64,000 nt of DNA from Trichosporon coremiiforme (GCA_039545355.1 BCJJ01000014.1:1057914-1121913), one strand, 5' to 3'. Counted from the stretch's first letter, positions 9,033 to 19,066 are shown. Notes: generated from the sequence alone by a model not told the origin. Numbers and translations are program-made.

Positions 9033-11142
9033 ATGTGAGGCCACACATCCAGCTCGCTGCGATCGACTGCCGCACTCGATCCGAGCTCAACTGCTCTCTA
9101 GAAGGATTCAGCTAACATGCAGGTCTGCCGCTGCCTCTGCCATCCGCAAGCCCGTTATCGGTGTCATCTTCTACAGCACCTACGGCCACGTTGCGTGAGT
9201 ACTGGTGTCGGACTCTCAAGAGCCTCGGAGATCTGGGAGCCAGCTATCCTCGTTCGATGGATGTCAGCTGACGGACGCAGCACCCTCGCTGAGGAGGTCA
9301 TCAAGGGTGTCGAGGCCGCTGGCGCCATTGCCAAGCCCTACCAGATCCAGGAGACCCTCCCCGCCGAGGTCCTCCAGAAGATGCACGCTGGTGGCTCGCT
9401 CAAGCCCAAGTACCCCATCATCGATGCCCTCACCAAGCCCGAGGAGCTCAAGGAGCTTGACGGCTTCCTCCTCGGTGCCCCCACTCGTTACGGCCGTCTC
9501 CCCGCTCAGGTCTCGGCTTTCTTCGACACCACTGGCCAGCTCTGGGCCTCTGGCGCCCTCGCTGGCAAGTTCGCCTCGACCTTCACCTCGACCGCGTCCC
9601 AGCACGGTGGCCAGGAGACCACCCACCTGACCACCATCCCCTTCTTCGCCCACCACGGCATCATCTACGTCCCCATCGGTTACACCCAGCCCTACCTCAC
9701 CGACCTGACCGACGTCCACGGTGGATCCGCCTACGGTGTCTCGACCGTCGCTGCCGCTGACGGCTCGCGCTCCCCCACCTCGGGCGAGCTCCAGCTCGCC
9801 AAGTACCAGGGCGAGGTGAGTTCCCGCGAAACGGCACATTCCTCGGGGAATTGATTGGCCCGCGCGGTGGTGCAACCAAAACAAAACATTCGCTGACGTT
9901 CGCAGTACTTCTCCAAGATTGTCGGCCAGTTCGTCGCCGGCAAGCAGTAAGTAGGCCCAACTTTCTCTCCCCGTCTTCCCCGAGAGATGCATAGGCAATA
10001 AATTAGTGGAAACCAGCCTCCCCTCCGGCTCCTCACGGCTTCGATGAGATTCAGACGAAGGGCCCCAAACGGTGGAGGTTCATTCAGATTTCGTCAAGTC
10101 GCCGAGCCCCCAGCGCCAGAGCCACGAGGCCGCATGGCCCGAGGACGTCACAGGTACCCGACGCCGCCGTCCTGGGGATTGATCACTCCCATGGACGTCG
10201 GTGCTCGAGTATCTGTGCATTCAACGGCCGGCCCCGTTGGCCTGGTGCACGGCGCTCGGTCAGACTTGTCTTCTAATGTTGCAACGCCCTTGAGCCCTTT
10301 GTTCTGAATCCGTCAGTCGCAAGTTTCTTACCCTCTTTTCTTGTCCTAACTGCATCTCTCACCCCCTAATCTCTTATCTATCTTATCTGCCCTGACCTGA
10401 TACTGACGCCAGGCGTCTCGCTGGCGGAGCCATCGGCGGCCCCCAGACCCAGAACATCGCTTCCACGGGCCAGCAGGGCCAGACCGGCCAGACTGGTGCC
10501 ACTGGTGCCCAGGGCCAGCAGGGTCACGGTGCCGGCACTGCCGCCGCCGTCGGTGCCGGTGCTGGTGCCGCCGGCGCTGGTGGGGCCTACCTCGCCACCC
10601 GCGGCGTCAACTCGCAGGGCGACCGTGAGCAGACCTTCACGAGCGTCAGCGCCGAGACCCCCGGTGCCTACAACGAGACCGACTACATCGGCGGCCAGCA
10701 GCCCGGCCAGGGCCAGCAGGGCCAGGGCTACGCCGTCGGCGGACGTCCTGACGAGACCTCTCGCCAGACCGGTGCCGGCACTGGTACTGGTGCCGCCGGC
10801 ACTACCGGCCACCCGTCCACCACCGGCCAGACGGGTACCACCGGAGCTACCGGCCAGACCGGAACTGGTCACACCGGAGCCGGCGCCGCCGCCGCTGGAG
10901 CCGCCACTGGTGCTGGCGCCGCCGCCGTCGCCGGCCACGGCCAGGGCCAGGAGGGCACGAAACCCTCTGCGCACAAGGAGGTCCCCGACGCCGTTATTGC
11001 GCAGGAGACCATCGTCGCCGAGGGCACCCCCACCGCCACCGGCACGCTCGCCGGCGGCGCTGGCGCCAAGCCGCCCCAGGCGCAGCAGAAGAAGAAGAAG
11101 GGCGGTCTCTTCTCGTGCTGCTCCACGAGCAACATTGACTAA
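9033..11142 (+). CDS. WrbA/Pst2-family NAD(P)H:quinone oxidoreductase with long Cys-tailed C-terminus
   Basis: Five coding exons: 9033-9034, 9123-9194, 9281-9815, 9906-9946, 10413-11142. They sum to 1380 nt (459 aa). The first coding exon contributes only AT; the G of the start codon comes after an 88-nt intron, giving MSAAASAIRK. Residues ~10-215 are a flavodoxin-like domain: VIGVIFYSTYGHVA binds the FMN phosphate, followed by GAPTRYGRLPAQVSAFFD and PFFAHHGIIYVPIGY, as in WrbA, yeast Pst2/Rfs1/Ycp4 and plant FQR1. These reduce quinones by two electrons and protect against oxidative stress. Exon 5 adds ~240 residues rich in Gly/Thr/Gln/Ala, ending KKKKGGLFSCCSTSNID. The basic patch plus CysCys suggests palmitoylation, as for eisosomal Ycp4. 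Intron 4 (466 nt) is unusually long, and its retention would stop translation at once with TAA (9948-9950), giving a 217-aa short form. Confidence 0.9.
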
Positions 11143-11438
11143 GCACATCTTTGGAATTCATCTTCATGCGACATCAATTTACTTCTATATAGTGCTGAAC
11201 ACTTAATTATGCTTTGGTATGCAAAACTTATGCTGATACCGGGTCTGACTGGAGATCGGACTGGGCTGACTTGGGAGGCGGAGTGGAGGAGGGCTAAGAA
11301 GGGGCGCACCGGATCGCCGCAGCTGCGCCCTCCCCCGCTTCACACGTCACTCGAGCACTGACTGGTCCTTACTCTGACACTTCTCACTCTATCGTTCACT
11401 CCCGGCCTGCACACCATCGACCCGCCCAACGCCTGCCC

Positions 11439-13351
11439 GTATGTCCGCTGGTGGGGAACCCCGTAGTAGCTGACTGGACAGCCAAGCTTTGAACAAGTCG
11501 GCACAGTGAGTTAGCCATGTAGTGAAGTTAACTCACATCAGTCCCCACGACACGCAGTGAGCTTTCTCCTCGTCACGTATCCAAATTTGCGATCAAGGTA
11601 GCTCGCCACTTCGCCTTCTCGAGCTGACCACGCAGGTACGTCTGGGCAGGAGGGATGGTGAGCTCGACTTGCTGCTGGGTGAAGCTGACACCAGGCTTCG
11701 CGTGCACTACGAATGTTTTCGGAAGCTCATTCCAGCACCGGAGGGAGAGGGTAGCTGTCGAGATATGCGTTCACCTGACCATCCGGGCAAGGAGGAGTGG
11801 AACCTGTGCAGCCTGCGAGAAGGTGACAGCAGTTCGCAGTAAGCTTCGTGTGGGTTGACTCTAGCTCATCCCAGAAGACAGCAGACGAGTAGCATGCAAC
11901 GTTTTCGACGCCAGGCGACCATTCAAGCAGAGTTGGGCTGAAGGGATGGTAAGCTGCGGTCAGCCGACAAAAGCTGATAACAGCTCTCTGTAAGTTGTGA
12001 TCAGGACTGCCAGCTTATTCCTTCACTGGAAAGTGGAGGGAGAGGCAGCTTCACAGACCGGAGCAAGCTGAGGACACAGCCTTGAAGAGTACGAGGTGCG
12101 ATGAGCTTCTCATCTACCTTACTGGAGCTGACACCAGCACTGGGTGAGCTTAGGCAGGATTCGTGAGCTGATCTCAGGATGGCCGGAGGGTAGCTACCTG
12201 GCCTTCTTCTACTGTAGCTGACAACCCAGCCTCGGACGACAGTGAGCTACAATCAGTGGCGTGCAAGCTGGCGCCAGTCGGCGGTGAGCTGGACTGGATT
12301 CACGAGCTGATGTCAGAACCATGGAACGGTACCTGGCTGATATCCTTCGGTTCTAGCTGACAACCCAGCACCAGGGTCTGGTGAGCTACAAAGCACGTTC
12401 AGGAAGCTGACACAAAGTTCGCGACTGTAAGGTGGATTGGTACCTGCTTTTAGCTGATAGCAGCGGCTGGAAGGGAAGTTGTGGGGAAGCGGCCGAGCTG
12501 ACCGGCCACGCACAGGGAATGGTGAACTTCATGTTGGTGTGCGCGAGCTGACTCCAGGATTTTGGAGGTGAGCTGGTCATACGCATCGAAAGAGCTAATT
12601 CCAGCGGCTGGAAGGGAAGGTAGCTGTTCTAAAGGCTTTGAAGCTGACAGCCAGATGCGAGAAGGAGGTGAGCTTTGTGGACCACGAGCGAGGGCTGATG
12701 CCAGAGTCCTCGTCGGTGAGCTTGATGATTCTTCGCCTGCAGATAGCTCATCCCAAAACGGGGCAACGGTAGCTTCCGTCTCTTCCTTCAAGCTGACCGC
12801 CCAGGAGAGTGTGGCGGTGAGTTCGAACGCTGTCACGCTTAACTGATATTAGTCTACCATACCACTCGAAGGTGAGCTGGGATCGTGAGAACTGGAAGCT
12901 CATCCCAGGACTCCAGTGACCGTAGGAATGGGTTACGGCCGCGTAGCGAGCACACAGGCAATGTACATGATAAGCTCTGGTCGATGCCTAGTGAGCTGAC
13001 CCCAATCTTCCAGGCTGCTTGACAGTAGCTGGGCTCTCTCTGTTGTAAGCTTATGCCAGTACTTGGAGAGAAAGTTAGCTGTTCCTTTGTTTTCAAGCTC
13101 ACAATTAAGATCGGATCAGATGGTGAGCTGGCCATGTCTTCCACGCTGATATCAGACGCCAGGGGACTCAGCAGTGACCTGTATCTCGATCGCGGCAGCT
13201 GATCTCAGCCCTAGAGTAGATGTGAATGTCGGGGTCCAATCAAAGCTGTCGCTCAAGTCATAGAATGGGGAGCTGCGAAGACCTGTTTGATTGAGCTGAC
13301 AAGAGCTTCCAGACAGGTGAGCTGTTCCCCCTCTTTTGCAGCTCATCCCAG
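11439..13351 (+). repeat. Tandem intron-module array (candidate micro-exon transcription unit), plus strand
   Basis: A chain of units each with donor (GTGAGCT, GTAAGCT, GTAGCT), branch point (AGCTGAC, AGCTCAT) and CAG acceptor. Parsed introns include 11506-11541, 11658-11694, 11949-11983, 12144-12177, 12190-12229, 12242-12277, 12284-12316, 12329-12368, 12381-12417, 12427-12463, 12522-12557, 12568-12604 and 12620-12654. All are 33-40 nt, and a few neighbours are longer. Intervening 'exons' run 24, 15, 22, 7, 15, 27, 14, 18, 6, 11, 16, 6, 12, 12, 6, 12, 12, 9, 14, 6, 10, 15, 13, 11, 12, 19 nt. Many are purine-rich, for example CGGCTGGAAGGGAA twice. A higher-order period near 140 bp holds three intron-exon modules. 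One parse keeps a reading frame open across most exons, but it lacks a clear start. It may be a micro-exon gene, a heavily spliced non-coding RNA or an intron-derived satellite. Confidence 0.75.
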
Positions 13352-13741
13352 CTCTAAGGGAAACTAGCCGTCGATTCTGGTATACTTGTCAAGTTTAGGA
13401 GAGACTTCTACGACCCCCCTTGTTTATATGCAAAGGTCTTCCATCTGACACGGACATCACACGCCCAGGCGATCGTGATCGCCAGCATTTCTGACGTTTC
13501 CCTTTATTTGTCTGCCACCCACCACCAGTCCTCCACAGGGGTGTTCGGATGTATTTTCACGTGGCATGTCGTCATCCCATGTTGCCGAGCATGTTCTTCG
13601 GTGTCACTGTGCATGCTGGGCGGTTGCCGACACGAGATCGTCAGTGTTTTCTTGCTTGCCGACGGTAGTCACTCCCTCTACACTGTTGTTGAACACTACA
13701 CTCCCTTAAGACCCCAATCGAACGCCGCGAAGGAAGACACA
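13352..13741. other. Intergenic / leader region
   Basis: Between the last array acceptor and the next ATG I see no array modules and no separate gene. The open frame that continues upstream of 13742 has in-frame ATGs but poor-looking, low-constraint sequence, and is more likely leader. Confidence 0.45.
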
Positions 13742-14453
13742 ATGAGCATCCCCAGCGACCCGTCCCAGACCTCCCCGAGCTCGAGCAGCAGCAGCAAGCC
13801 GACAGGCCGCAGCCTGAGCGAGATCCTGCAGACCGCGCCGACGGGAGCAGCACACCCCGGCGTCGAGGAGATTCGGAACATCGACCCGAAGGAGGATCAG
13901 GAGAGGGTGATTGCGTTCACGAAGGTGAGTCACTCGAAGGACTGGCGATGGCGCTAGGTCTGGCGCAGGGGCTCGCTCGCGATAAGCTGCGGGGGGTCTG
14001 TGCGCCATGGCGTTGGCCTCCACCCACTCCTTTCCTCCAAGCGTGATGGAGCAGAAGGATGGAGGTAGATGGGAAGCTGGTGGTATGGACGGCAAGCTGA
14101 CGAACAGGAGGAGCCGATGGGCAAGTGCGTACTTCAGACTGGTGTTGCAACCCTCGACCGCATCCACACTTCGACGTAAAGTACGCAGACGAGAGCTAAC
14201 GCCAGGTACACCTTTGACTCGCGACCGCTGCAGTCGCGCGAGGGCGACAAGGTGCAGAAGCTGTGCCGCAAGCTCCCGAACGGATCCACGAGCTGCATCA
14301 TCGTAAGCTAGGTGTTCCATACCGTAGCTGACACCGCAGCTCGGACTCGAGACCGAGAAGCTCTTCATGACGATGCAGGGCCAGGGATACTTCTGCGCGT
14401 TGCCTGCTGAGCCGAACCAGACTCACATGGAGTGTCTTAAGATCCCGAAGTAG
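13742..14453 (+). CDS. Small protein of unknown function with a 17-nt microexon
   Basis: Four exons: 13742-13927, 14108-14124, 14206-14302, 14340-14453. They sum to 414 nt (137 aa). The N-terminal ~35 residues are Ser-rich and disordered (PSSSSSSKPTGR). The rest looks folded (KLCRKLPNGSTSCIILGLE, FMTMQGQGYFCALP) and contains four Cys. I do not recognise the family. The second exon is a microexon of 17 nt, flanked by GCTGACGAACAG and GTGCGT. Without it the frame hits TGA within four codons of exon 3; with it the sequence reads FTKEEPMGKYTFDSR. The start was chosen because ACACAATGA is a good initiation context and coding-like sequence begins there; in-frame upstream ATGs exist back to 13475. 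It lies just downstream of the plus-strand intron-module array and converges with the SH3BGR-like gene. Confidence 0.8.
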
Positions 14454-14632
14454 GCGCTGCATCCCCTCCACATCAGGAGCAGGCTAGAAGTGGAGACGCC
14501 TTGACCGAGTCACCATCCCTGGCCCGCGGCCAGGCGTGACAACGGAAAGGCGCGGACAGCTGCGCCAGGCGCCATAGACCAAAGCACGTCTCTATGAAAT
14601 ATGCATTGGAAAAAATCTAATATCACTGTGTT

Positions 14633-16177
14633 TTACTCTGTCTTCTTCGCCGACTCGGCGGCGGCGTGCGTCGCGTCAGAAGCGGGCACGGCCTGCTCCT
14701 TGGCCTCCTCTGCCTTCTTGGCCTCGTACTCAGCGTGCTCCTTCGCCATCGTCTTGTCGATGATAGAGTCGAGCGTGGCCTCGTTCGTCGGCTCGTCCTT
14801 CGCGTCGGCGGTCGCGAGGCTCTCCTCCACCTTCTTGCCAAGTTCGGTCGCGGCCTTCTCCTGCTCCTGTGCCAGCTTCTCGTCGTCCTTCTCGATCTTG
14901 GCGGAGGGAGGCTCGGAGGTAGCAGCGGCGCTGTCCGCCTTGTGGATCGCGGCCTCGCTCTCCTTCGCCTCAGCCAGAAGACGCTTGCGCTCCTTCTCGC
15001 CCTCCTCGTCGTCCGCCTTGGCCTGCGCGTCATCCTTCTTCTCCGCCTCGAGTGACTCCTTCGCGAGCGTCGTGTCGATCAGCTCGTCCAGTGTCGGCTC
15101 ATTCGGCAGCGGGCCGGGAGACGCAACCTCCTTCTTGTCGAGCTCGACGAGGTCAGCGGCCGTGCGGCTGTCGCTCTCGACTGGCGGCTCCGCCTTCGTC
15201 TCCTTGATGGGTGACGAGCCCTCCTCCAGCTCCTCCTTGGCGGCGGTGACCGATGCGGGCTCAGCAGCGAGACCCTCCACCTTCTCCTCGACGGCGTGGA
15301 CCGCCTCACTAGCCTTCTGGCCCAGCTCGGACACGGCAGCGCCAACCGAGGCGAGTAGACCCTCAGCCTTCTCCTTCACCGGCGAGGCGGCCGTCGGCGT
15401 CCCTTTCTCGGCAGCCTTCGTCGGCGTGCTTTTGGCGTCAGACTTGGCGGGCGAGGCGTTGACCGCGGCGGTCGTCGTAGCAGCAGCAGAGAACAGCCCG
15501 CTGGTAGAGCTCGAGGCAGACGGGAGTTCGGCTGCGCGGCTTGGAGGCGTGCTCGCACCAAGGTCCGCGAGCTCAGCCTCGTCCACGTCATCGACGGACA
15601 GGTGGTCGACGAGCGAGTCGAGGTCCGCATCCGTCATCTCGCGCATCAGCTTGTCGAGCTCGTCCTCGCCAATCGTCTGGGACGTCTCCGCCATGTCGTG
15701 GTCCTGTCGCAGGAACTTCTCGAGGTATCCCATTTCAACAGCCTCCTCGAAGTCGTCCATGGTCTGGGTGTCAGTTAAGCACGGCTGCAGAACAACTAAC
15801 ACCGATGAACTCCCCACCAACGAGGTATCCGGGCAGACCAATAACCTGTCCCAGGGGCTTGGCTCGCTGCCAGCGCTTCTTTGCCTCCTCGTCTGTCGCC
15901 AGGTCGTATTCCTGGGTGTCAGCGGAGCACAGACACACCGCAGCACGCCAGAAGTCATAGCCCTGATAGTGCCCGGGTACCCACCTCGTAGGGAATCTCA
16001 AACCCTCCAAGCGCACTGGCTGTCAGCTCGAGCACAGAGTCATACATAGCTACTCACCGACGCAGAAGCTCAATGTGCTTGCGCACCTTGGGCGCGGACG
16101 TGAGGGAAGTCATCTGCGATGTCAGCTGGAACCGAACTCCTTCAGCTCACGTAGATAGAGATTGGCGGGGGAGCCAT
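14633..16177 (-). CDS. SH3BGR/thioredoxin-fold protein with long Glu/Ala-rich tail
   Basis: Five exons on the minus strand: 16177-16151, 16113-16058, 16015-15985, 15911-15801, 15763-14633. They sum to 1356 nt (451 aa). The first ~95 residues assemble from small exons: MAPPPISIY, SLTSAPKVRKHIELLRR, EEYDLATDEEAKKRWQR, GLPGYLVGGEFIGTMDDFEE. This is the SH3-domain-binding glutamic-acid-rich (SH3BGR) branch of the thioredoxin fold. These proteins resemble glutaredoxins but usually lack the catalytic Cys, and none is seen here, so an adaptor role is more likely than a redox one. The remaining ~350 residues are acidic/Ala-rich and probably disordered or helical. They contain two related blocks: EPTLDELIDTTLAKESLEAE and EATLDSIIDKTMAKEHAEYE. 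The intron after exon 4 uses a GTTAGT donor. It shares a 351-bp divergent promoter with ERB1. Confidence 0.85.
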
Positions 16178-16528
16178 GGCGGTCTCAGAGTATTCGTGTA
16201 CGAGCTAGAGGGAAGATGTGAACAAGTCAACAATGGATCGAGGTCACTATCGCATCAGACGTGTAACGAGCGGCGGGACAGGATCTAGACCGATGCACCA
16301 GCTACGTAGTGCCGGTGTGGGGCCACATTGATTCGCCGCCCGCACGTGACATCACTGAGGGCGACCAGGGTAGTATCACCACGTGGATGAAAGTACACCT
16401 GTAAGCGTTCGAAAGTGGAGGCGGCGATTCAAGATTTTGGAAGGTGACGCCTGTTCGCGGGGTGTGTTTGTGGTTTCGACCCAGAAATTCAGAGCTACCC
16501 ACATCTAGCCACACCCAAGATCATCGAC
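16178..16528. promoter_or_regulatory. Divergent promoter between the SH3BGR-like gene and ERB1
   Basis: 351 bp separate the two start codons, so both promoters must lie here. No TATA box is obvious. I did not recognise a specific ribosome-biogenesis element. Confidence 0.5.
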
Positions 16529-19066
16529 ATGGCACCGCGCTCCGTCTCTGCGGGGAGCTCCAAGTCGACCAAGGCCAAGGCCAAAGCTGCGTCCGCCCCG
16601 GCCCCATCAAAACGCGGCCACAAGCGCGCCGCCGCATCGCCCGAGATCGACGAGCACGAGGATGAGTTCGCCGTCGGCGGAGAGCTCGAGATGAGCGAGG
16701 CTGAGGAGGACGAGCAGGAGGACGAGGAGAGTGAGGGAGAGGAGGCGTTCCCCGAGTTCCCCGAGCTTGATAGCGGATCAGAGGCTGAGGACGTTGAGGG
16801 CGACGCCGACGAGGAGGACGAGGACGACGACACGAGCGACGAGGAGGACCTCGACGATGAGGACGATGGATCCGAGTCCGGCTACAACTCGTCCGACATT
16901 GAGGCCATGTACGCCTCTTCGCCCGCCAGCTCGACAAGCGACCTCCTCGCCTCGCCCAAGTCGGACACCCAGGAGCTTACCGTGGACGAGAAGCTCTCTC
17001 GGATGATCGCCAAGAACACTGTCAAGCCCGACGAGTACATTGGTGCCGAGGGTCAGCTGTCGAACGCGAAGAAGAGCAAGGGTGTTCTCCGCCCGTCGCG
17101 TCTTGTTCCCGGTGGCTACACGCGCGAGTACGACGAGATCGAGGCCGGCTACGGATCAGAGAGCTCGACCGAGGACAACCCGAACACGATCGGCAACGTT
17201 CCTCTCGAGTGGTACGACGACTTGCCGCACATTGGTTACGACGTGAACGGACGAAAGATCTTCCGCCCCGCCCGCGGAGACGAGCTCGATAAGTTCCTCG
17301 CCAACACCACCGACATTGCCGCCTGGACCAGCGCCGAGGACAAGCTCATGGGCCAGCAGGTCCAGCTCACTGACCAAGAGCTTGACATCATCCGCCGCCT
17401 CGAGCGCGGCGAGAACCCCGACGCCGACTTCGACCCGTACCAGTCTACGATTCAGTGGTTCACTGGACCCGGCAACGAGTCCGTCTTCCCGCTCTCCGCT
17501 GCCCCGGAACCGAAGCGCCGCTTCGTCCCATCCAAGTGGGAGCACGCCAAGGTCATGAAGATCGTCAAGGCTATCCGCGAGGGCCGCATCATCCCGAACA
17601 AGCCCAAGGTCGAGCAGCCCAAGGTGTTCGCGATCTGGTCGGACAACGACACCCCTCACCCCGACCACGCGATGTACATGCCTGCGCCGCAGCTGCCGCC
17701 GCCCAAGACGAAGGAGTCGTACAACCCGCCCGAGGAGTACCTCCCGACAGAGGAGGAGAAGAAGGAGTGGGAGGAGCTCGACAAGGAGGACAGGAAGGAG
17801 GACTTCTTGCCCGAGAAGTACGATGCGCTCCGTCTTGTGCCCGCGTACAAGAACCTGGTGCAGGAGAAGTTCGAGCGCTGCCTGGACCTGTACCTCGCCC
17901 CGCGAACGCGCAAGGTCAAGCTCAACATCGACCCCGAGAGCCTCATTCCCAAGCTCCCGTCGCCGCGCGAGCTCCGTCCCTTCCCCACGACTCAGTGCGT
18001 GCAGTACCGCCACCCGAAGAGCACGCGGGTGCGCTCTGTTTCGCTCTCGCCGACGGGCGACTGGCTCGCGAGCGGAAGCGAGGACGGTGTTGTTCGCGTG
18101 TGGGACGTCGCGACGGGTCGCGAGGTGTGGCGCTGGAACCTCAAGGGAGGAGCCGTGCAACACGTTGCCTGGTCGCCGAACGGAGAGGAGGGTCTGCTTG
18201 CCGCGCTCGTCGAGGGACGTATTGTCGTTCTCTCGCCGCTTGCGCTCCTCAACCCCACCGTTGCCGCTACGACGCTGACGCACGTCAACACTGCCTTTGC
18301 CTCCTCGGCCGCCACCACCAAGCAGGGTGCCGGTAGCCAGGTCAAGGGCACTGAGAGCGTTAAGTGGGTCCGCCCGGGAGAGCTGCAGCGTGAGCGCGGT
18401 GAGCTCGTCTACGTCGACGTGCCGGGTACGCCGAAGCAGGTCTCGTGGCACAGGAAGGGTGACTACTTTGCGACTGTTGCCGCCGATGCCGCGAACAAGG
18501 CCGTCCTCATCCACCAGCTTTCGAAGCACGCCTCCCAGTCTCCGTTCAAGAAGACGCAGGGCGCCGTGCAGCGTGTCGCGTTCCACCCGCAGAAGCCGTG
18601 GTTCTTTGCAGCCACGCAGCGCTACGTGCGCATCTACGACCTGGCCGCGCAGAAGCTGGTGCGCACGCTCCAGACGGGTCTCAAGTGGATCTCGTCTCTC
18701 GACGTCCACCCGGGAGGCGACAACGTCATTGTCGGATCCTACGACAAGAAGCTGTCGTGGTTCGACCTCGACCTCGGCAACAAGCCGTACAAGACGCTGC
18801 GCTACCACACGCGCGCCCTCCGCGCCGTCCACTTCCACCCCAAGCTGCCCCTCTTCGCGTCGGCTTCCGACGACGGAACCATCCACATCTTCCACTCTAC
18901 CGTGTACGACGACCTCATGCGCAACCCCCTCATTGTTCCGCTCAAGATTCTCCGCGGACACCGCATCACCGACGGTCTCGGCGTGCTCGATCTCAGGTGG
19001 CACCCCGAGAAGCCGTGGCTCGTGTCCTCCGGCGCGGACGGAGAGTGTAGGTTGTGGTGTTCTTAG
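16529..19066 (+). CDS. ERB1: Ribosome biogenesis protein Erb1 (BOP1 homologue)
   Basis: A single uninterrupted exon of 845 aa, unusual in this intron-rich window. Residues ~1-25 are Ala/Lys-rich and residues 45-130 are extremely acidic (runs of Glu/Asp), typical of nucleolar proteins. The BOP1 N-terminal domain spans about 190-460, with VPLEWYDDLPHIGYDVNG and GRKIFRPARGDELDKFL as diagnostic stretches. From about 480 a C-terminal WD40 propeller follows (VRSVSLSPTGDWLASGSEDG, VVRVWDVATGREVWRW, HPKLPLFASASDDGTIHIF). Erb1 forms the PeBoW complex with Nop7 and Ytm1 and is needed for 27S pre-rRNA processing and 60S subunit assembly in the nucleolus. Length matches the family. It ends convergently with PRE8. 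Confidence 0.97.
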   Translation: MAPRSVSAGSSKSTKAKAKAASAPAPSKRGHKRAAASPEIDEHEDEFAVGGELEMSEAEEDEQEDEESEGEEAFPEFPELDSGSEAEDVEGDADEEDEDDDTSDEEDLDDEDDGSESGYNSSDIEAMYASSPASSTSDLLASPKSDTQELTVDEKLSRMIAKNTVKPDEYIGAEGQLSNAKKSKGVLRPSRLVPGGYTREYDEIEAGYGSESSTEDNPNTIGNVPLEWYDDLPHIGYDVNGRKIFRPARGDELDKFLANTTDIAAWTSAEDKLMGQQVQLTDQELDIIRRLERGENPDADFDPYQSTIQWFTGPGNESVFPLSAAPEPKRRFVPSKWEHAKVMKIVKAIREGRIIPNKPKVEQPKVFAIWSDNDTPHPDHAMYMPAPQLPPPKTKESYNPPEEYLPTEEEKKEWEELDKEDRKEDFLPEKYDALRLVPAYKNLVQEKFERCLDLYLAPRTRKVKLNIDPESLIPKLPSPRELRPFPTTQCVQYRHPKSTRVRSVSLSPTGDWLASGSEDGVVRVWDVATGREVWRWNLKGGAVQHVAWSPNGEEGLLAALVEGRIVVLSPLALLNPTVAATTLTHVNTAFASSAATTKQGAGSQVKGTESVKWVRPGELQRERGELVYVDVPGTPKQVSWHRKGDYFATVAADAANKAVLIHQLSKHASQSPFKKTQGAVQRVAFHPQKPWFFAATQRYVRIYDLAAQKLVRTLQTGLKWISSLDVHPGGDNVIVGSYDKKLSWFDLDLGNKPYKTLRYHTRALRAVHFHPKLPLFASASDDGTIHIFHSTVYDDLMRNPLIVPLKILRGHRITDGLGVLDLRWHPEKPWLVSSGADGECRLWCS

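Noticed and set aside
10378..11148. Gly/Ala-rich minus-strand frame opposite the WrbA-like tail
   Set aside because: The sense exon joins in frame to the flavodoxin domain and ends in a sensible Cys tail. The antisense frame is its shadow.
1..13351. CRISPR array as an explanation for the regular repeats
   Set aside because: The host is a eukaryote. The repeats are degenerate splice signals rather than identical palindromic repeats, and there are no cas genes.
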